Below are positions 47,701-61,400 of a DNA stretch of 64,000 bases, piece by piece. The notes under the pieces were generated by a model. The model had not been told where the DNA came from. It did not search any database and worked only from the letters and a program-made list of their open reading frames with translations. The stretch lies in assembly GCA_013398175.1 (NCBI GenBank), contig VZRZ01006842.1, positions 2,009,498 to 2,073,497 of the forward strand, read 5' to 3'. This DNA comes from Climacteris rufus. Taxonomy: Eukaryota; Chordata; Aves; Passeriformes; Climacteridae. The translations under genes and the position numbers were made by a program. Each line of letters begins with the position of its first letter. Within the stretch, counting starts at the first letter, position 1.

Positions 47701-50700
47701 AAGAAGCAGCTCAAAAAGTCAGACAGAAGTTGTTTACTTAATCAATAACATGAGAAGTAAGGGTGTAAAGAGCAGATCTATCACAGTTAATAGGAATTCT
47801 TCCAGTGCATAAATAAAGCACAGGTAATGTATGGATACTTTTGAGAAAAAATGGGTATAAGACTTTTCAAAACTTAACTCTGGAGGAGTGGGTGGATAGC
47901 CAGTCCACAAAACCAGCAGACTTAGTACTTCAATTTTTAAGACAAAAATAGCCCTTTTTGTTCTATTTCCCTAATTTCCAAATAAGGAAAATACTCACCA
48001 CTAGGATGTTCAGAGTATCAATGAATTTTTGTAAATGACAACAAAAATATAAAATATTAAATACTGAATACTAGTGATGGCTATGTGATAATAGAGTATT
48101 TCCTTGCTTTGCAATAAAAGGAAAATATCACCATATGCTGATTGTCCATTTTTACTTCTGAAATATACAGTAAGAGATAACATAAATTATGTTTAATATA
48201 CAGCACTATGCTGTCAAGCAAGAATTGGTAAATAATCAGCAGTTCTGAATGACACTGTCAAAGTAAATTTTTAACTATCTAGTTCATCAGACTGTAAGAA
48301 CCAAAATAGCTTCTGGAACCTAATGCATCTTTGCAAAATTCTTTGATGAATAATTTTACTCTATCTGTAATCACTTGAAGAACATATCTATATTCACTTG
48401 GATAACATTTTCACTGCCTTTTTCTCTCCTTGGCTCGTAGTGTCATTATTTATCTGTTACCTTCCTAAGACAAGTCATGTGCTTTACCTTTCAAGAGCTA
48501 AAAACTTATCACGCTGTGTCATTGCTAACCATTTAAGGTCACAACCTCTGTTTTAAACACCCATCAGTTTTCAGGGTGATATTCAAAGTCAACCAGCTTT
48601 AGGCAAAGAGCCAACGCAGATGGTGACAGCATGAAGAGGCAGCACCGTTTGTGAACACCACTTCCTCCTCCACTGAGAACATGATCCCACACTGTACACA
48701 CGCAGAGAGAGACACTGACTTGTGGGTGCGTACCACGAGGACATGCTCACACCGACTGGATGAGCACCTGCAGGCAGGACATATGTAGGCATAGATATGC
48801 TGATATAAATGTAATGTACTAATTTGGGACTTACAGTCATGAGCTTTCTACAAAACAGCAAAGCAACTTTGATTTTGTTCAAATCTTGTGTGGCTTAGGT
48901 TGGACATGGTAAAGAAAAAAGTCACGATTTTGCCTTCTGAAAAGTTGCCTCCTACAAAAAGCATGCCCATTTCATCATTCAATCTAGGGAAAAAGAAGCA
49001 ATCCATGTAGATTTACTATATTACGACAATTTAAAAACAGTAAGTGATATAGTATTAACCCAGGAACTTCAGAGCTTTGCCCTGCTTGCCTGTTCAATAA
49101 GATCTTACTATTTGGTTTGGGATTTTGGTGTTTGTTTTTCAAGGTAAAGCAATCAAATCCAGCCAGCCTGAAATAGAGGATACTTATTTAATAATGATTT
49201 AATTATTTCATCAATTCTGTTTTGTGTTTGCTCTAAGTACAGGCTGAAGCACAGCTCTAAGTTTACAATTTTGTATTAGGTGAAACAAGAAAGATTGGTT
49301 TTTATAAGAGCAAAGAGAACCCACGTTGTAGTAATTTTCCTGCTTTATCCTCTGATTCTTTTATTAGATCCTCTAATTATTAAAGCCCTGAAGCACCTGC
49401 ACATAATACAAAGAGTCTGGCTGAAACCCAGAGCATCTTCATCCTTTTCCAAAAATACTACAAAACATATGCTATTTTGTCTGAGAAAACAATGCAGACT
49501 TTGCATTTAAATTATACAAGTGGCAATATGCATCCAAAATGGCTGACTGCTTCCAGAGCTTAGTTGGAAACAATCATTGTTTGATATTAAAAATTAAATA
49601 AATCAGGCTTAGAACTGGAATGACAAAATCAATGACACAAACTTTTGCTGAGAACGTAATGAAACCTCTGGCTAGCTGTCTTTATAGCAGTAAATGTACC
49701 AGGATCATAGTCATGGGGATAAGGCAAGCTGCTTTAATAAATCACTGCCAAACAGCAGCCAATCACCCAGGATATCACCCCAGCATCCTGAAGCTCTCTC
49801 ATCTCCCATAAAAGTCATCTTGAGTTAAAGCCAGAAAAGATTGAAAAAAAAGCAGGGCTACTGCTTGGCTGTGCACACGCACAAGAATAACAACCCCAAG
49901 CCCAAACCAAAACAAATTTTAAAAATTCTTTATCACCTAGAAATCCTGAGGAAGACATAGCAGCAATATAGCACACCTCTTTTAGCCCATTAATTACTCC
50001 AGTTAGACTACAAAAGTTCAGAGGTGAGTTACTAACAAAGATGGACAGTGGCCCCAAATGGCTTCACTATATAAGCAGAAAAAAACCCAACTTAAAACCT
50101 CCTCATTACAACAAAACACTTTCCCCACTTCCTACATTAATACATGTAACATTTGAGTTGGAGAGCAGGCTAGCAGGTGAGAGATGAAATAAAAATATAG
50201 CTGCAGACAGCAAAAACATTTAAAGTCTGTTGCAATTAATTAAGTCTCTGACAACTTGGGAAACTCTTCCTCTCACACTCCAGACTTCTTGGCTGTCATG
50301 TTTGTTACCACCCACTCTGCAAAGCTGAAGTTATTCTTTGAATGTTCTACATCAGCAGCAGTATGTCAAGACTTCTATCCAAATTGAGTACTGACAACAG
50401 TCTTTTGCGTTTTTTTTCTCATTCCTGACTACTGTTCCTCTCTCCCAAAGTCCAGTCAGTGCTTATCACTCAAGTTTACTGAGATATTGGAAGAGATTGA
50501 AAGATTAACTGGTAAAAGACAGCTATTGAAAATTAGTACACTGAAAAAACATACAAGACCACAAAACCAGCCCTGGACAGGAATGGCAATCATCTTCATA
50601 AATATAACTGGACAGCAAAAGTAGGTTCTCATATTAAATGAAGTGACAGAAATGGATGGACAAAATAGTGAAATTTCAAAATGGAACCATCACTGAGCTA

Positions 50701-53700
50701 CAATCTCACCATGAAAAATGCTATGGTGATAAATTGAAAGAGGGGATCACTATGGAAAGGCCTGTAGCTAATTGCTGAGTAACTAATAGAATCAAATACC
50801 TAATAAAAAGGAGAATCAGACTTTTTTTTTTTACTATAGTCTATCTAAAGGTGGAGCTACAGAAGGGAGCCTGGCATATTTTTCTTTGGTCAAACAAACG
50901 AGCAAACCAAACCAACAGATGTTGAGTATAAGAATGAAACCAGTTGGAAATGTAAAAAAAAAAACAAACCCCAAAGCCAAAGAACACAACTATTGGAGTA
51001 CAGGAAAGCTGGTCAAACTTAAAAGACACTCCAGGAGGTGTAATGGAATTCAATACTGCTTCTAAAGAAAAATGCAAGGAGAAAGAAATGATCAAAATGA
51101 GTTAAAAGTTCAAAGGTTAAAAAAGTCCTTTCTTGCAAAAGAAAAATGGGGAGGAAACCAATTAGTAATATGGCTTCAGACAAGTCTTGCAGGCAAGAGA
51201 TAACGCCTGAGAAGAATCATCATGAAGTAATGCTATCCAAATGGGAATACAGAAGGCTTTTATAAAAATATCAGAGGGAAAAACTAGCACTAGGAAGAGA
51301 AACCCATTAAGGAACGGGGTCTGACTTTAAATTAGCAGTGACTCAGAAATAACTCATTACTCAGAGGTAATGGCTTATATTAAAAAATCCATCTCCAACA
51401 AGAAAAAATTAAAACTCTGGCAAAAATTTGTGTTAAAGAAATCCTTGATTTACCAGTAACATTTTTAAAAAAGCATTTCTAAGATTTCTCTCAAAATTTA
51501 CACAAAAATAGCAGATGGAACAGCTTCATAAAGAAACATCAACATAATACTAGCTTCAGGAAATGCATGAATGATTGTACGTGTTCTTGTCCAACAAATT
51601 ATTTTTGTCTCTGCCAAAAATAAGTCATCTAACAACACAAAAATGAAAATATACTGGGACACCAAGAGTCTTGCCCTTGTTTACCTAATGGAAAATTAAA
51701 GCAACCTGAGCAGTAAAGTGAATTAATGTATAAAGATTGCAACTTGCTACACACCATACATTCAATTATTTATTTTTTCTTTAAAACTGTTGCTGCTATA
51801 TATTTTTATAGAGCCTCTGATACTAGCTTGGTGAGATCTTACTCTTATTAGAATATGAAGCTGACTGATTCTTAGGGCTTCCACAAAGTCCTGATGGAAC
51901 TGACACACAGACTTTTGAACAAAGTGGCAGCCAAATACGTATCAAAGAACTTTGAAACAGCAGCACAAAGAAAAACTATCAGTACATTTTTTTTGCCACT
52001 ATAGCATATTATTTTGAAGTACTATGGTGATAAATGTCTTTCCATTCCTGACACAATAATCAGTGATTTTTCTAGACTTAATACAGTTTTCTTCATATAC
52101 TTTATTTGAGTTTTGCACACTCAACTACTGCAGGTTAAATTCCCTGTTCCATCCCAATTACACCCAGAATATATTGATGCCTCCAGGTCGTGTCTGGATT
52201 TCCACAATCTGGGGACAAATGGCAATTTATAATTTAGAGCATCTCAAAGAGCTCTTGAGCAACCATTTGGCTACATGTTGCAACTGACAAGCGCTGAAGT
52301 ACAAAGCTCAGGGAACCACACCACCTCTGCTGAGTTCTTGGCCCCTCTGAGCTGCCAGCAGCATTGCAGGGATGCTTAGGGCTCTCTCTGAACCTGGCCA
52401 ACATCCTCTGCAAAAAAGGGCCAATCATGGTTCTCTAAAAGAAGTCAAAGCATCCATGCTGGAGCCAGACACAAAAGAAATACTTCCTTTTTTTTTAACG
52501 TCAGCAGCCTATAAAATAATTTCAGAATATCCCAGTTGAGTTGGGTGAGGATGTTTCATGGTCTTATTTTGCTGGCATACTAACCAGAGCAGAAGGGCAG
52601 CCTCACAGGCATGCACACTGTGTTTGTCATGATACGAACACTGGCCAGAACAGCAGTCTTCTCAGTACCCTTTTGATATCTTTTATGCAGTTTCAGCAGT
52701 CCCTTTATAAGACCTTTAGGCATTAGGAGATGGATGAATATTCTGCTTTGGTACATAATTAGCAACACAGTTTGCATCTTCTTCATGATAAAGTTCCTTC
52801 TCTGCTGTCTCTCTGGAAGCTTCCTGCACCAGGTTCAGCCCAGTCAACAGGTCACTTTCTGACTGTCCTTTTAACATATACTCCTTTGGAAGAACTAGTC
52901 AGGAAAGTATTAAATCATTATGGCCAACAGCAAAGAATATCTAGAGTATGGTAATAAAACCCTTTTTGGGAAGCTTTGAACAGCAAAACCAGTACTGCAT
53001 GTAGGGTATGCAGTGAGAGGAACTGTAGGAGCTATTTCATCTTTTTCATTGGGACTGAGTAGCAAAATACATATAGCAAAAGTTAGGCTGTTTAAACATA
53101 TTAGAGATGCACAATAATCTCACCAGATTGTTCCACATCTTCTAAAATCACAGCTGTTCAAAGTATTGGTGTTTATTCTCCCATCAGAAATAAAAAAAGA
53201 AAGGGAAGAAGAGCAAAATTCATGTCTGAGTTTCCTTATAGAGTTAAGGCTTTCTATGACATGAACATTAATCCACAAATTTCTCTTGAGGAAGTTCTCT
53301 GGGGTCAAATGAAAAGAGAAAGTAATTTGCTAAACCTACAGCTTAAGCATCCAGCTCTTGAATCTAATCATGTGCCATTCAGAAAGACCTGACAACATGT
53401 TCAGCATAATTTCTACATTATGGCACACTTTTGCAAACAATATTTTGGAAAAATATTCAAAGGTAAAATAGAAGACAATTAACTGTGGAAGACTCAGTTG
53501 TTTAAAGTTCACTCGGGTATATTTCTGTTTGCCTAAAAGATGAATAGTAAATGTGTAAAGATTTAACACTGTCCTCTGAAAATCTGTTTTTATTTATAGC
53601 TTTGCAACTTCCATAGTGCAAATCATCCTGAAATGATTAGATTAGTTACAGCTCTCATTTTTAAAAATCAAAATATTCTTATTTATTTTGCCTAAATTTT

Positions 53701-55166
53701 CCTCTTTTTCCTTTTAAGACTGTACTTATTTCCTGATAACCAAGCTCGGGTTTTCAAATAAAAATCCTATAAAACCAGGTGTGAGAAACTTAAGTTGGGT
53801 TCAGTCTTCCTAGGATTTATCTTGGGCTTTTATCCCAAGTTCTCCTTCCAAAATGCAACTGACATACCAAACGCAACTGGGAACAAAACCCACAAAACTG
53901 CTACTCAAACAAGAGAAGGTGGTTTTTCAGAAACTGGTAGTGTAAACAGGAGAATTTCCTAAGGAATTAATTGAGAATCCTGATTAGACTCCTAAATACA
54001 TTAATTATTTCACATAAAAATGACAACACCTTCCTTTGTTTTCTGCTCTTATACAAACAATGCTTAGCATACCACTGGCAATGGATCCTCATTTTTAAGA
54101 CATTTGGTCTAAAACATCACAGCTGCCAGAGAGAGGAAAAAAGATTACTTTATATCCTGTTGTATCTTCTTTGAGCATCGGATTGATGAGAGACAGCTTT
54201 GGATGTCCATGTCCTATAAGGCAGCCACTAGATTGCTTTATACCATACCTAGTCATTTTTACAGGGGCTCTTCTATTAATTGAATGTCTTGATATGTATC
54301 ATTTTAATTTTTCCTTTACAGGTATCCACTAAATGGGTGGTGGAGGGTTGGAAAGCAGGAGACACCTTTCAAAGACAACTTTATAAGGAGTATTCATTTC
54401 CTAGAAGAATCATCCACCAAAGACCCCTGAGCTTCCTTTAGTTAGAGGATATTTATAAGAAGCTGTAGCTGGTGATCAATTCTTAATGCTACTTGGATAT
54501 ATTATCAAGATAGAAATTTCTTCCAAAACCTTTGATCTACTGAAAAATAAACTATTCTTATTTTTCTTTAATTTTAAAACATTAAAGAGTTAATAGCAGT
54601 TTGGCATCCTAATAGTCACCTATGGCAACTGTGAACCCAGAAATGCACTGCTATCTTCTTGAAACAGAAGCTCAAAAACCTTATTCCTTTAGCAATTCAA
54701 TATTTAGTGAAATGAACTCAGTATTTGGGATTCACTGCTACTGTTATGGAGAAAGAACAACAGCTAATGTTTTCAGAGTGAGATATGCTAAAGAAGATAC
54801 TTGCAGCTTTAAGACAGCAAATATCACCTTATTCATTTCTCCCTTGTAGCAGAGTCATAGCTACGAAAGGAATGGAGCTCTTGTCAAGGAAATTGTTATG
54901 GTTACCTCAATAAGCATTAGTCAAATCCACTACAGACTGAGGAACAAAACTACATGTGGCATTGGTGACCAGCTACCTTCAGTATTTATTGCCTTTATGT
55001 TGACTTGGACCAAATATCTGCAGTAAGTCCAAGAATCTGACAAAACACCACCAAGGCAGCAAACCAAAATAAATAAACTATAAATTTTCCATGGGCTGTT
55101 CTAACTGCCCACACTGGAAATCTGCAAAAGTGGATTCAGAGTTCTTAGGGTTTACTTACCACTACC

Positions 55167-55463
55167 TGTTGCCCTGAGTTTTGCAGTTCTGGATGTTATC
55201 ATTCTTTTGTAACTAGTTCTCAGACATTCTCTGTAAACATAGCCATGTTATTGTAACGGTATCTTATTATTTACATTCCTTTCTCCTGGGCACAGAAGTT
55301 TGATGAACGTTTCGTTTGACCAGTGTGATTGAGGGGAGGCTCATTGTCTCCTCCAATCCACAGTGGTTTATAATACACACATAAAATACAGTTGGGCAGA
55401 GGTCTGCCCACAGTTTGTTCCTTGCAGGTGTCCGTCTCCTTCTTTTGTGTCGTTATTGCGACA
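55167..55463 (+). mobile_element. Solo LTR, about 297 bp, ERVK-like (copy 2)
   Basis: The element runs from TGTTGCCCTGAGTTTTGCAG to TTATTGCGACA on the plus strand, with TG...CA ends and flanks actacc (55161-55166) and aatacc (55464-55469) that agree at five of six bases. A CCAAT box at 55353-55357 and TTTATAAT at 55367-55374 form a compact promoter. It is plainly the same family as the minus-strand LTR at 23411-23712, matching through the whole length with scattered substitutions. No internal genes are present. It is antisense to NAV3. Confidence 0.78.
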
Positions 55464-58400
55464 AATACCCAACAATTCAGTGGCTTGCTGGAATGACACA
55501 CATACACACAAGCCCAGTCATCTTAAAATTTCCAACATTTCCAGTCCAATAGATACATTTCAAAAGAAAATATGATCATTTTATTGAAAATAGCTGTTTA
55601 GGGAAAGCTGTTGAAAATCTAGTTAGGGTATTAAGTTTCAAAATTTATCTGAAAGGCTCTAAATTATCTCTCTCAACATATATTAATATTAATACACAGA
55701 AAATTATTTTTCCTACATGATTTTCCATTGAGTTTATCCACTTGATATTAATTTATTTCTCAAGAGTATGGCTGGTGTCATTAAATTATTAGAAAGAAAG
55801 ATGTACAAAACAGGGGATCATATATTTCTGTACTGAACAAAGGGAAAAGACTTCTAAAATATAGCAAATTCAGTTATTTACTATGTATCAGAAGATTTGG
55901 GTCATAAATGGCACACTGAGTCAACTCCTTTCATGGAGGGGAATGATTTTAACTCAAAGCAGGAAAAGAATAATTCTTCAACTTTAAAAAAACATGCTGA
56001 TTTCTCTTTCAATAGCTTTGACGTCCAGAGAATGGTTTTCCTAGAAAGGAGTCTTTCTAAAAACCCTCAAAAGATAACTCCTTCCACTAAGAAACTATCC
56101 CTGGGTGACAGGCTGTCACTTCACTGGAATTCTCTACCAGAATTTATTTTATTTAAAATTAAAAGAAAAATACATCAGCATTTTTTAATTCATCAAAACA
56201 GTTATGTTTCGTCTTAATATAAACCAAAAGCTAGATGTCTAGTGATGTTCCTATTACCGTCGATAGAGATAAGCTCCAGATGGTGACTCATGAGTCATGA
56301 AGATTAAACACCTTCATTGATTTCTGCCTTCTCAGAAAGCATTACATGGCCGGCAGTCACCCCAGACACAGACCATGCATTACATTTTGTCTATGTTAGT
56401 ATTTGAATCTATCAAAAAATGTCTTATAGAAAGATCTAGGTTTGACTTTAAAAAAGAAATGCCTTTATTGCTCTTATCTTGTTGCTAAAGTTCACCATCT
56501 TGCTATGAAAATTGTGTGTTCATTTTCAGTTTGAATCAAAAAATTATGGGATTTTAGGTCCTGGCTCGCAGTATGAATGTGTTCATTGGTAACCTCTCAG
56601 AATATGTGCAATACATAACTTAGTGTTTTCTGACTATGCAGTTTCTTTTCTAGAAACTGGTTGAAATCTTATCCATTTGAAATACCCTAATTTCACTTTA
56701 AAATCAATATACCTAGTCTCTGATCAAAAATTATTGGGTATTTAAATACAAAAGATACTAGCTTATATCAGTAAAATTTCTTTCTAGATAAAACACTTTG
56801 TGGAATGAAAAACACCTGTACGAACAGTTATTGTACTTCCCAGGGCAAAGCAATTGTTTTGAACACTAAACATGTATTTAAACTGCAGTAAAGCAATTTT
56901 TGCTTTAATGAATTTACATGCACAGCAGTTGATAGGGTTAGCAGCCATTTTACAGTATGAAACAGATCTAGAGTATAATGCATTCAAAAGCAATAAAAGG
57001 GAAAGTTTAGCACATCAAACATTAGAGCTGATGTACACAGGTAAGAGATTAAACGTTTATTTATTAAGGTAAATTGAATTAGGGAAATCTGTTTTAAAAA
57101 TCTCCTTCAAATAATGTATTTTAGATTATTTTACTCAGTCCACTAAGCAGGTTTTAATTATATGTACATTGTATCCTTCTGCAAAAAACCTTCTGTAAAA
57201 TTAATCCAGGGTTCCACTCTTTCAGTTTACACATCGGATCCTGCTTAAATTGTTATGACAATCTTTTGTTTACAAAGGAAATATTTGAAGACTTAATATT
57301 TTAACAATTAGATACAGATGAGATTAGTGCTGTAACTTCAAAGGAAACAAACTCCAAGCATATTGCTGCACCAAACATTTCCCTGTGTGGAACTGAGGTT
57401 GTCACAAGGGGCTCAGGAGGGGCAAGAATCCTCCACAACAGTACTTGGAGAGCAGATTGATGAGGGAGGCTTGTCTTTTCCTCTCTCCACCAAAAGAAGA
57501 CTCAGAGGTGACATAATTAAGATTTATAAGTAAAATGCTGATACAAGCAAATGGAGGGATATTTTTTTTTCCCCAAAAGTAAAGGTTAACACATGTCGCA
57601 CTTCACAGCAGGCATCCTGCAGTGTGGGGTATTCTATGCACTGGCTGGCATTTTTTCAAACACATGGTATTCTTCTCAGCTTTTCCTTCATGCTCTTTCC
57701 CTTTGAACACTGTCTTTAGCCAGCCTACAGCGTTCAAAGTCTATTTCTTTTTCAAGGAAAAGAAAAGGCTCCCATGTTTTGCAACCTGCACAGCTTTAGA
57801 TATGTCCTTTTAATTTTATCAGAGATAACCCATGACCAGTTTTCATCTGGATTCCAGCTATCTTTTTTTAACCACTAATGATAAGGTTACCTTGCAATGC
57901 AATTGCAATTCCAGAATGTATTGAACATCATAGGTTTTTTGCAGGCCCAGGACAGAGTAGTACTATTTTGCTCCAAGAGCAGCACAATGCAAGGGAAAGG
58001 GTCAAAACTTTTTAATTTTCCGCTTGTGCACTGTAAGCAGTCCTACAGAACAAGCAGCAAAAATGCACTTGGACCCTTCAGATATTTAGCTTAACTTAAA
58101 TTTATTCTTCCATTCAACTACCTGTTTTGTCCACCTGTCAACCAGGAGAAAGACCAGGTGTACAAAACAACAGCAAGCAGCTGTCAGAACAGTTCATTTA
58201 ACCCCTTTCTCATCACCTCTCGTGAGTATAAAAAAGTGCACCATGATGGAGCTCTCAATTTTTTCCTATTTCTCATTATTTTAGAGGTCTGTTGAAGTTG
58301 CAAAATCCATATTTCATTTAAAGTAAATTTATACCTAATAAATCCAAGGCAAAGGATTTCTAGAGTGTTACAAATTAATTGCTTTCCATGAAAGGGTTAT

Positions 58401-61400
58401 TTGGAATGTTCTTATAATTCATATGTTTAATTTGACATGCATGCAACTACCTCAGTCTGGAACGTAGCTATTATAAAAACAGTTCTTTAAAAAATGACTT
58501 AAGTAAGAATGAAGTAGGTATCTCTGAGGCAACTTCAAACAAAAGACATCTTAGCAATCACAAGCTGCTTTACTTCCAATACTAAATCATCAAAATCAGT
58601 ATTCTTATATACAGTTTCATGAAGCTTCTGTCTAAAATACTGTGTGCTTATTAGACCTGTATATATATATTACACCTATTTTATTTCAAATTTCTATGTG
58701 TTTTTTTTTTAAATAGACATGCAGGAGAACAAAATGACAAAATTTGTTTCCTCCAGCCATCAAACAAATCAAGATGTTTTAAATAAATTAATTTGTTTCT
58801 TGACTTCAGGATCCAAATATGTATCACATGGGAGATTCAAGTTCTTTCATTTTATATTTGAGCCTGGGTTTTTTACTTAATGACTTAAATCTTGCTACTC
58901 ATGTTTTGTTCTAAAACAAAGAGGCAGCACAGTATTCTTTGCTGGTAACCATGAAGTACAGTGGTGGACCAAAATGTTGCTTCTGCTGAAACTGCAAACA
59001 GTGTCTTGGAAAGCTTTTATGAAATACATTGATACTCTCTTGAGAAGTACATTGCAATCAAAATAAACTGTACCATCTACATTTTTCCTGAAGTATTATC
59101 AATTTATTAACAAAAGATAAAGTCCTGCCTCATTTCAAATAATTTTAAAGTAGTAAACCAAATTTTGAAATAAGCAAAAGTAAAAAATGCCAACAGACTG
59201 TATGTCATTAATAACTAGATCCACACCATCCACTTTTAAAAAGTGCATTTGGGAGAATATTGTATGTGTCATCTTTAAAGAGCCAGCTTTTGGTTCAATG
59301 ACCCTACAGCAAACTATATGCTCAGTTCATTCAGCATTGCATGAGAATGTCATTGGCTTTGGTATTCCTTGCAAAAATTTTAAAACTTATTTCTATTAAT
59401 TCCTTTTTAATCTAAATGGAAACTAGTTAATGTTGTCCCTCTCTCTGCCACTTCATAAAGTTTTAAAAAGAGAAAACTTAATTTGTCATTTGCAGCGTGG
59501 TCTTGTTTTAAGGTAAACATCTGCTGTGCATACTCGTTGACTTTTCTCAGTGTAATTTTCTTATGTAATTTGGGTGCAAAAAAAATGTGTCTGCAGACAT
59601 GATGTTGCAGGATCATGACAGTTTTACACACTAACGACAGCATGCTAACAATGCAGTTTGTTTATGTCACTGATATTAATAAAGTATTTGAAGCTAAAAC
59701 TGTACAGCTGGTAAATGTTTCCATATTTTGGTTTGTGGTTCTATGGGCAATTACAGTATATATTTAAAGCAACTAAGGAAGAGTGAACTTTACAAAATTA
59801 GATCAAAGTCCAGTTGCTTTGCTTATTTTAAGTTGTCCAAATCCTGACTTTTTAAAGTATGACCAGAAACAAATCATAGTAATTCAAATAATGTTCTTTC
59901 TAAATTAATAATGCTGTACAAAATCATATTACTGAAAAATTTATTTCTCGTTATGCTTTTCAAAATAAGGAATTATGCCTCAATGGACCCTGAATACTTA
60001 ACAACATAATGAGCCAAAAGACCAGGAGTGCTCCTTTTGACACAATTATTCTGCTCTTCATGCATGGATACATACATATTTATGCTTTAGGTACTTAAAT
60101 TTAGCATCCGTTCTTTGGAAAAACAATAAAAGTTGAGATACACATTGAAATAGATACTTCTAACTAGTAACTTTCTTGATAGCCTAGGAGATGCCAAGAT
60201 AAGGAAAGATTTAGATCAGAGACTATGAAAATGCAGGATCACTTGAGAACAATAAAAAAGTAAATGGTGGGAAATGTTAACAGTAACAGCTGTGAAAAGA
60301 AATTACGGAAGATTAAAAGTATAGAAGAGAACAGTAATGGTAAAACCACCTTAAAATTTAAATTGCTTCACAAGAGAGATTCTATAATTACAGCTTCAAT
60401 AGGTCTTTGAATAGTAACTGAAAAAAAAGTGAGGTATAGATATTTACAATTATTTCAATATCCTAAGAACTTAGTAATAGTGTAAATTCACAACCAAGAA
60501 AATGATAGATCACACAACTATATGAACCATGCTGATTTTAAGGTCTACAATGACTTTTAGATTGTGAACACAGTAACAGTCACAGGCATATTGAGTGATG
60601 AAGGCAGATGCAAAGGTATAGAAAGCCTCCTTATGCAGTGTGGTTTTACAGCAAAACTCAGTTTTGCCGAAAAGAGTTTTAGATAGCAAGGAGTAGGTAT
60701 ATCTCTTTTTATTTTTTATTATTTATTATTTCATGTCTATGCAGTGGATATTTGTATTTATTGCCACAGACACAGGTACCCAGTGCTGGAGAGACCTGAA
60801 ATGTTGGCAGACGAGAGAAATAGTAGAGGGCTGAATATGTGCACACAGCAAATGGTTCAGTACTGTGGCATATACACTTTATCCATAGTAAATCCTGCTC
60901 TGCAACCAGAGGCAGCAAACTGAACACATAATAGTTGCAACTTGGCAGAACAATGGTCACATCAATACCAAACTGCAGAGACACGTGGCAGAAAGCACAG
61001 TATCAGTACAGTGATGAAAAACACATTACACAGAATCATCTGGATAGAAAGGCAAAATGTAAAGTATGCCCACCCATTTAGCAACATCCTGATAGGTGAA
61101 ATTTCAAATTGCACCAGAGATTTCATTGTGCTTCTAAAACTATACAATACGAGAACAGGCATTGTATTCTATTTGGATTTTAAGTTACTGTTCATGATGT
61201 CTCACGCTATTCTGGTATGACCAACCCGATGAAACAGGGCTCCCAGTTCAATGTCTATGTGAACTCTGGAAAAGTTCCTTTCTCAGATGCACAATATTTC
61301 AACTCAAGGCTCATCTACTCAGACAAACACCAGAGGAAGACTCACAGTCATTAACGCAGGAAGTTAGTTAATAAACTACAGGAAAAATCTGGAATTATTT

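Noticed and set aside
48589..48882. 97-codon minus-strand open frame
   Set aside because: No similarity to navigator sequence, no domain and no convincing splice borders. Likely chance.
55897..56217. 106-codon plus-strand open frame
   Set aside because: Lysine- and asparagine-rich composition typical of AT-rich chance frames. No recognisable family and no promoter context.
61210..61350. Stretch open in two plus-strand frames with protein-like composition
   Set aside because: No match to a family I recognise, no splice sites that make an exon, and only about 50 codons long.
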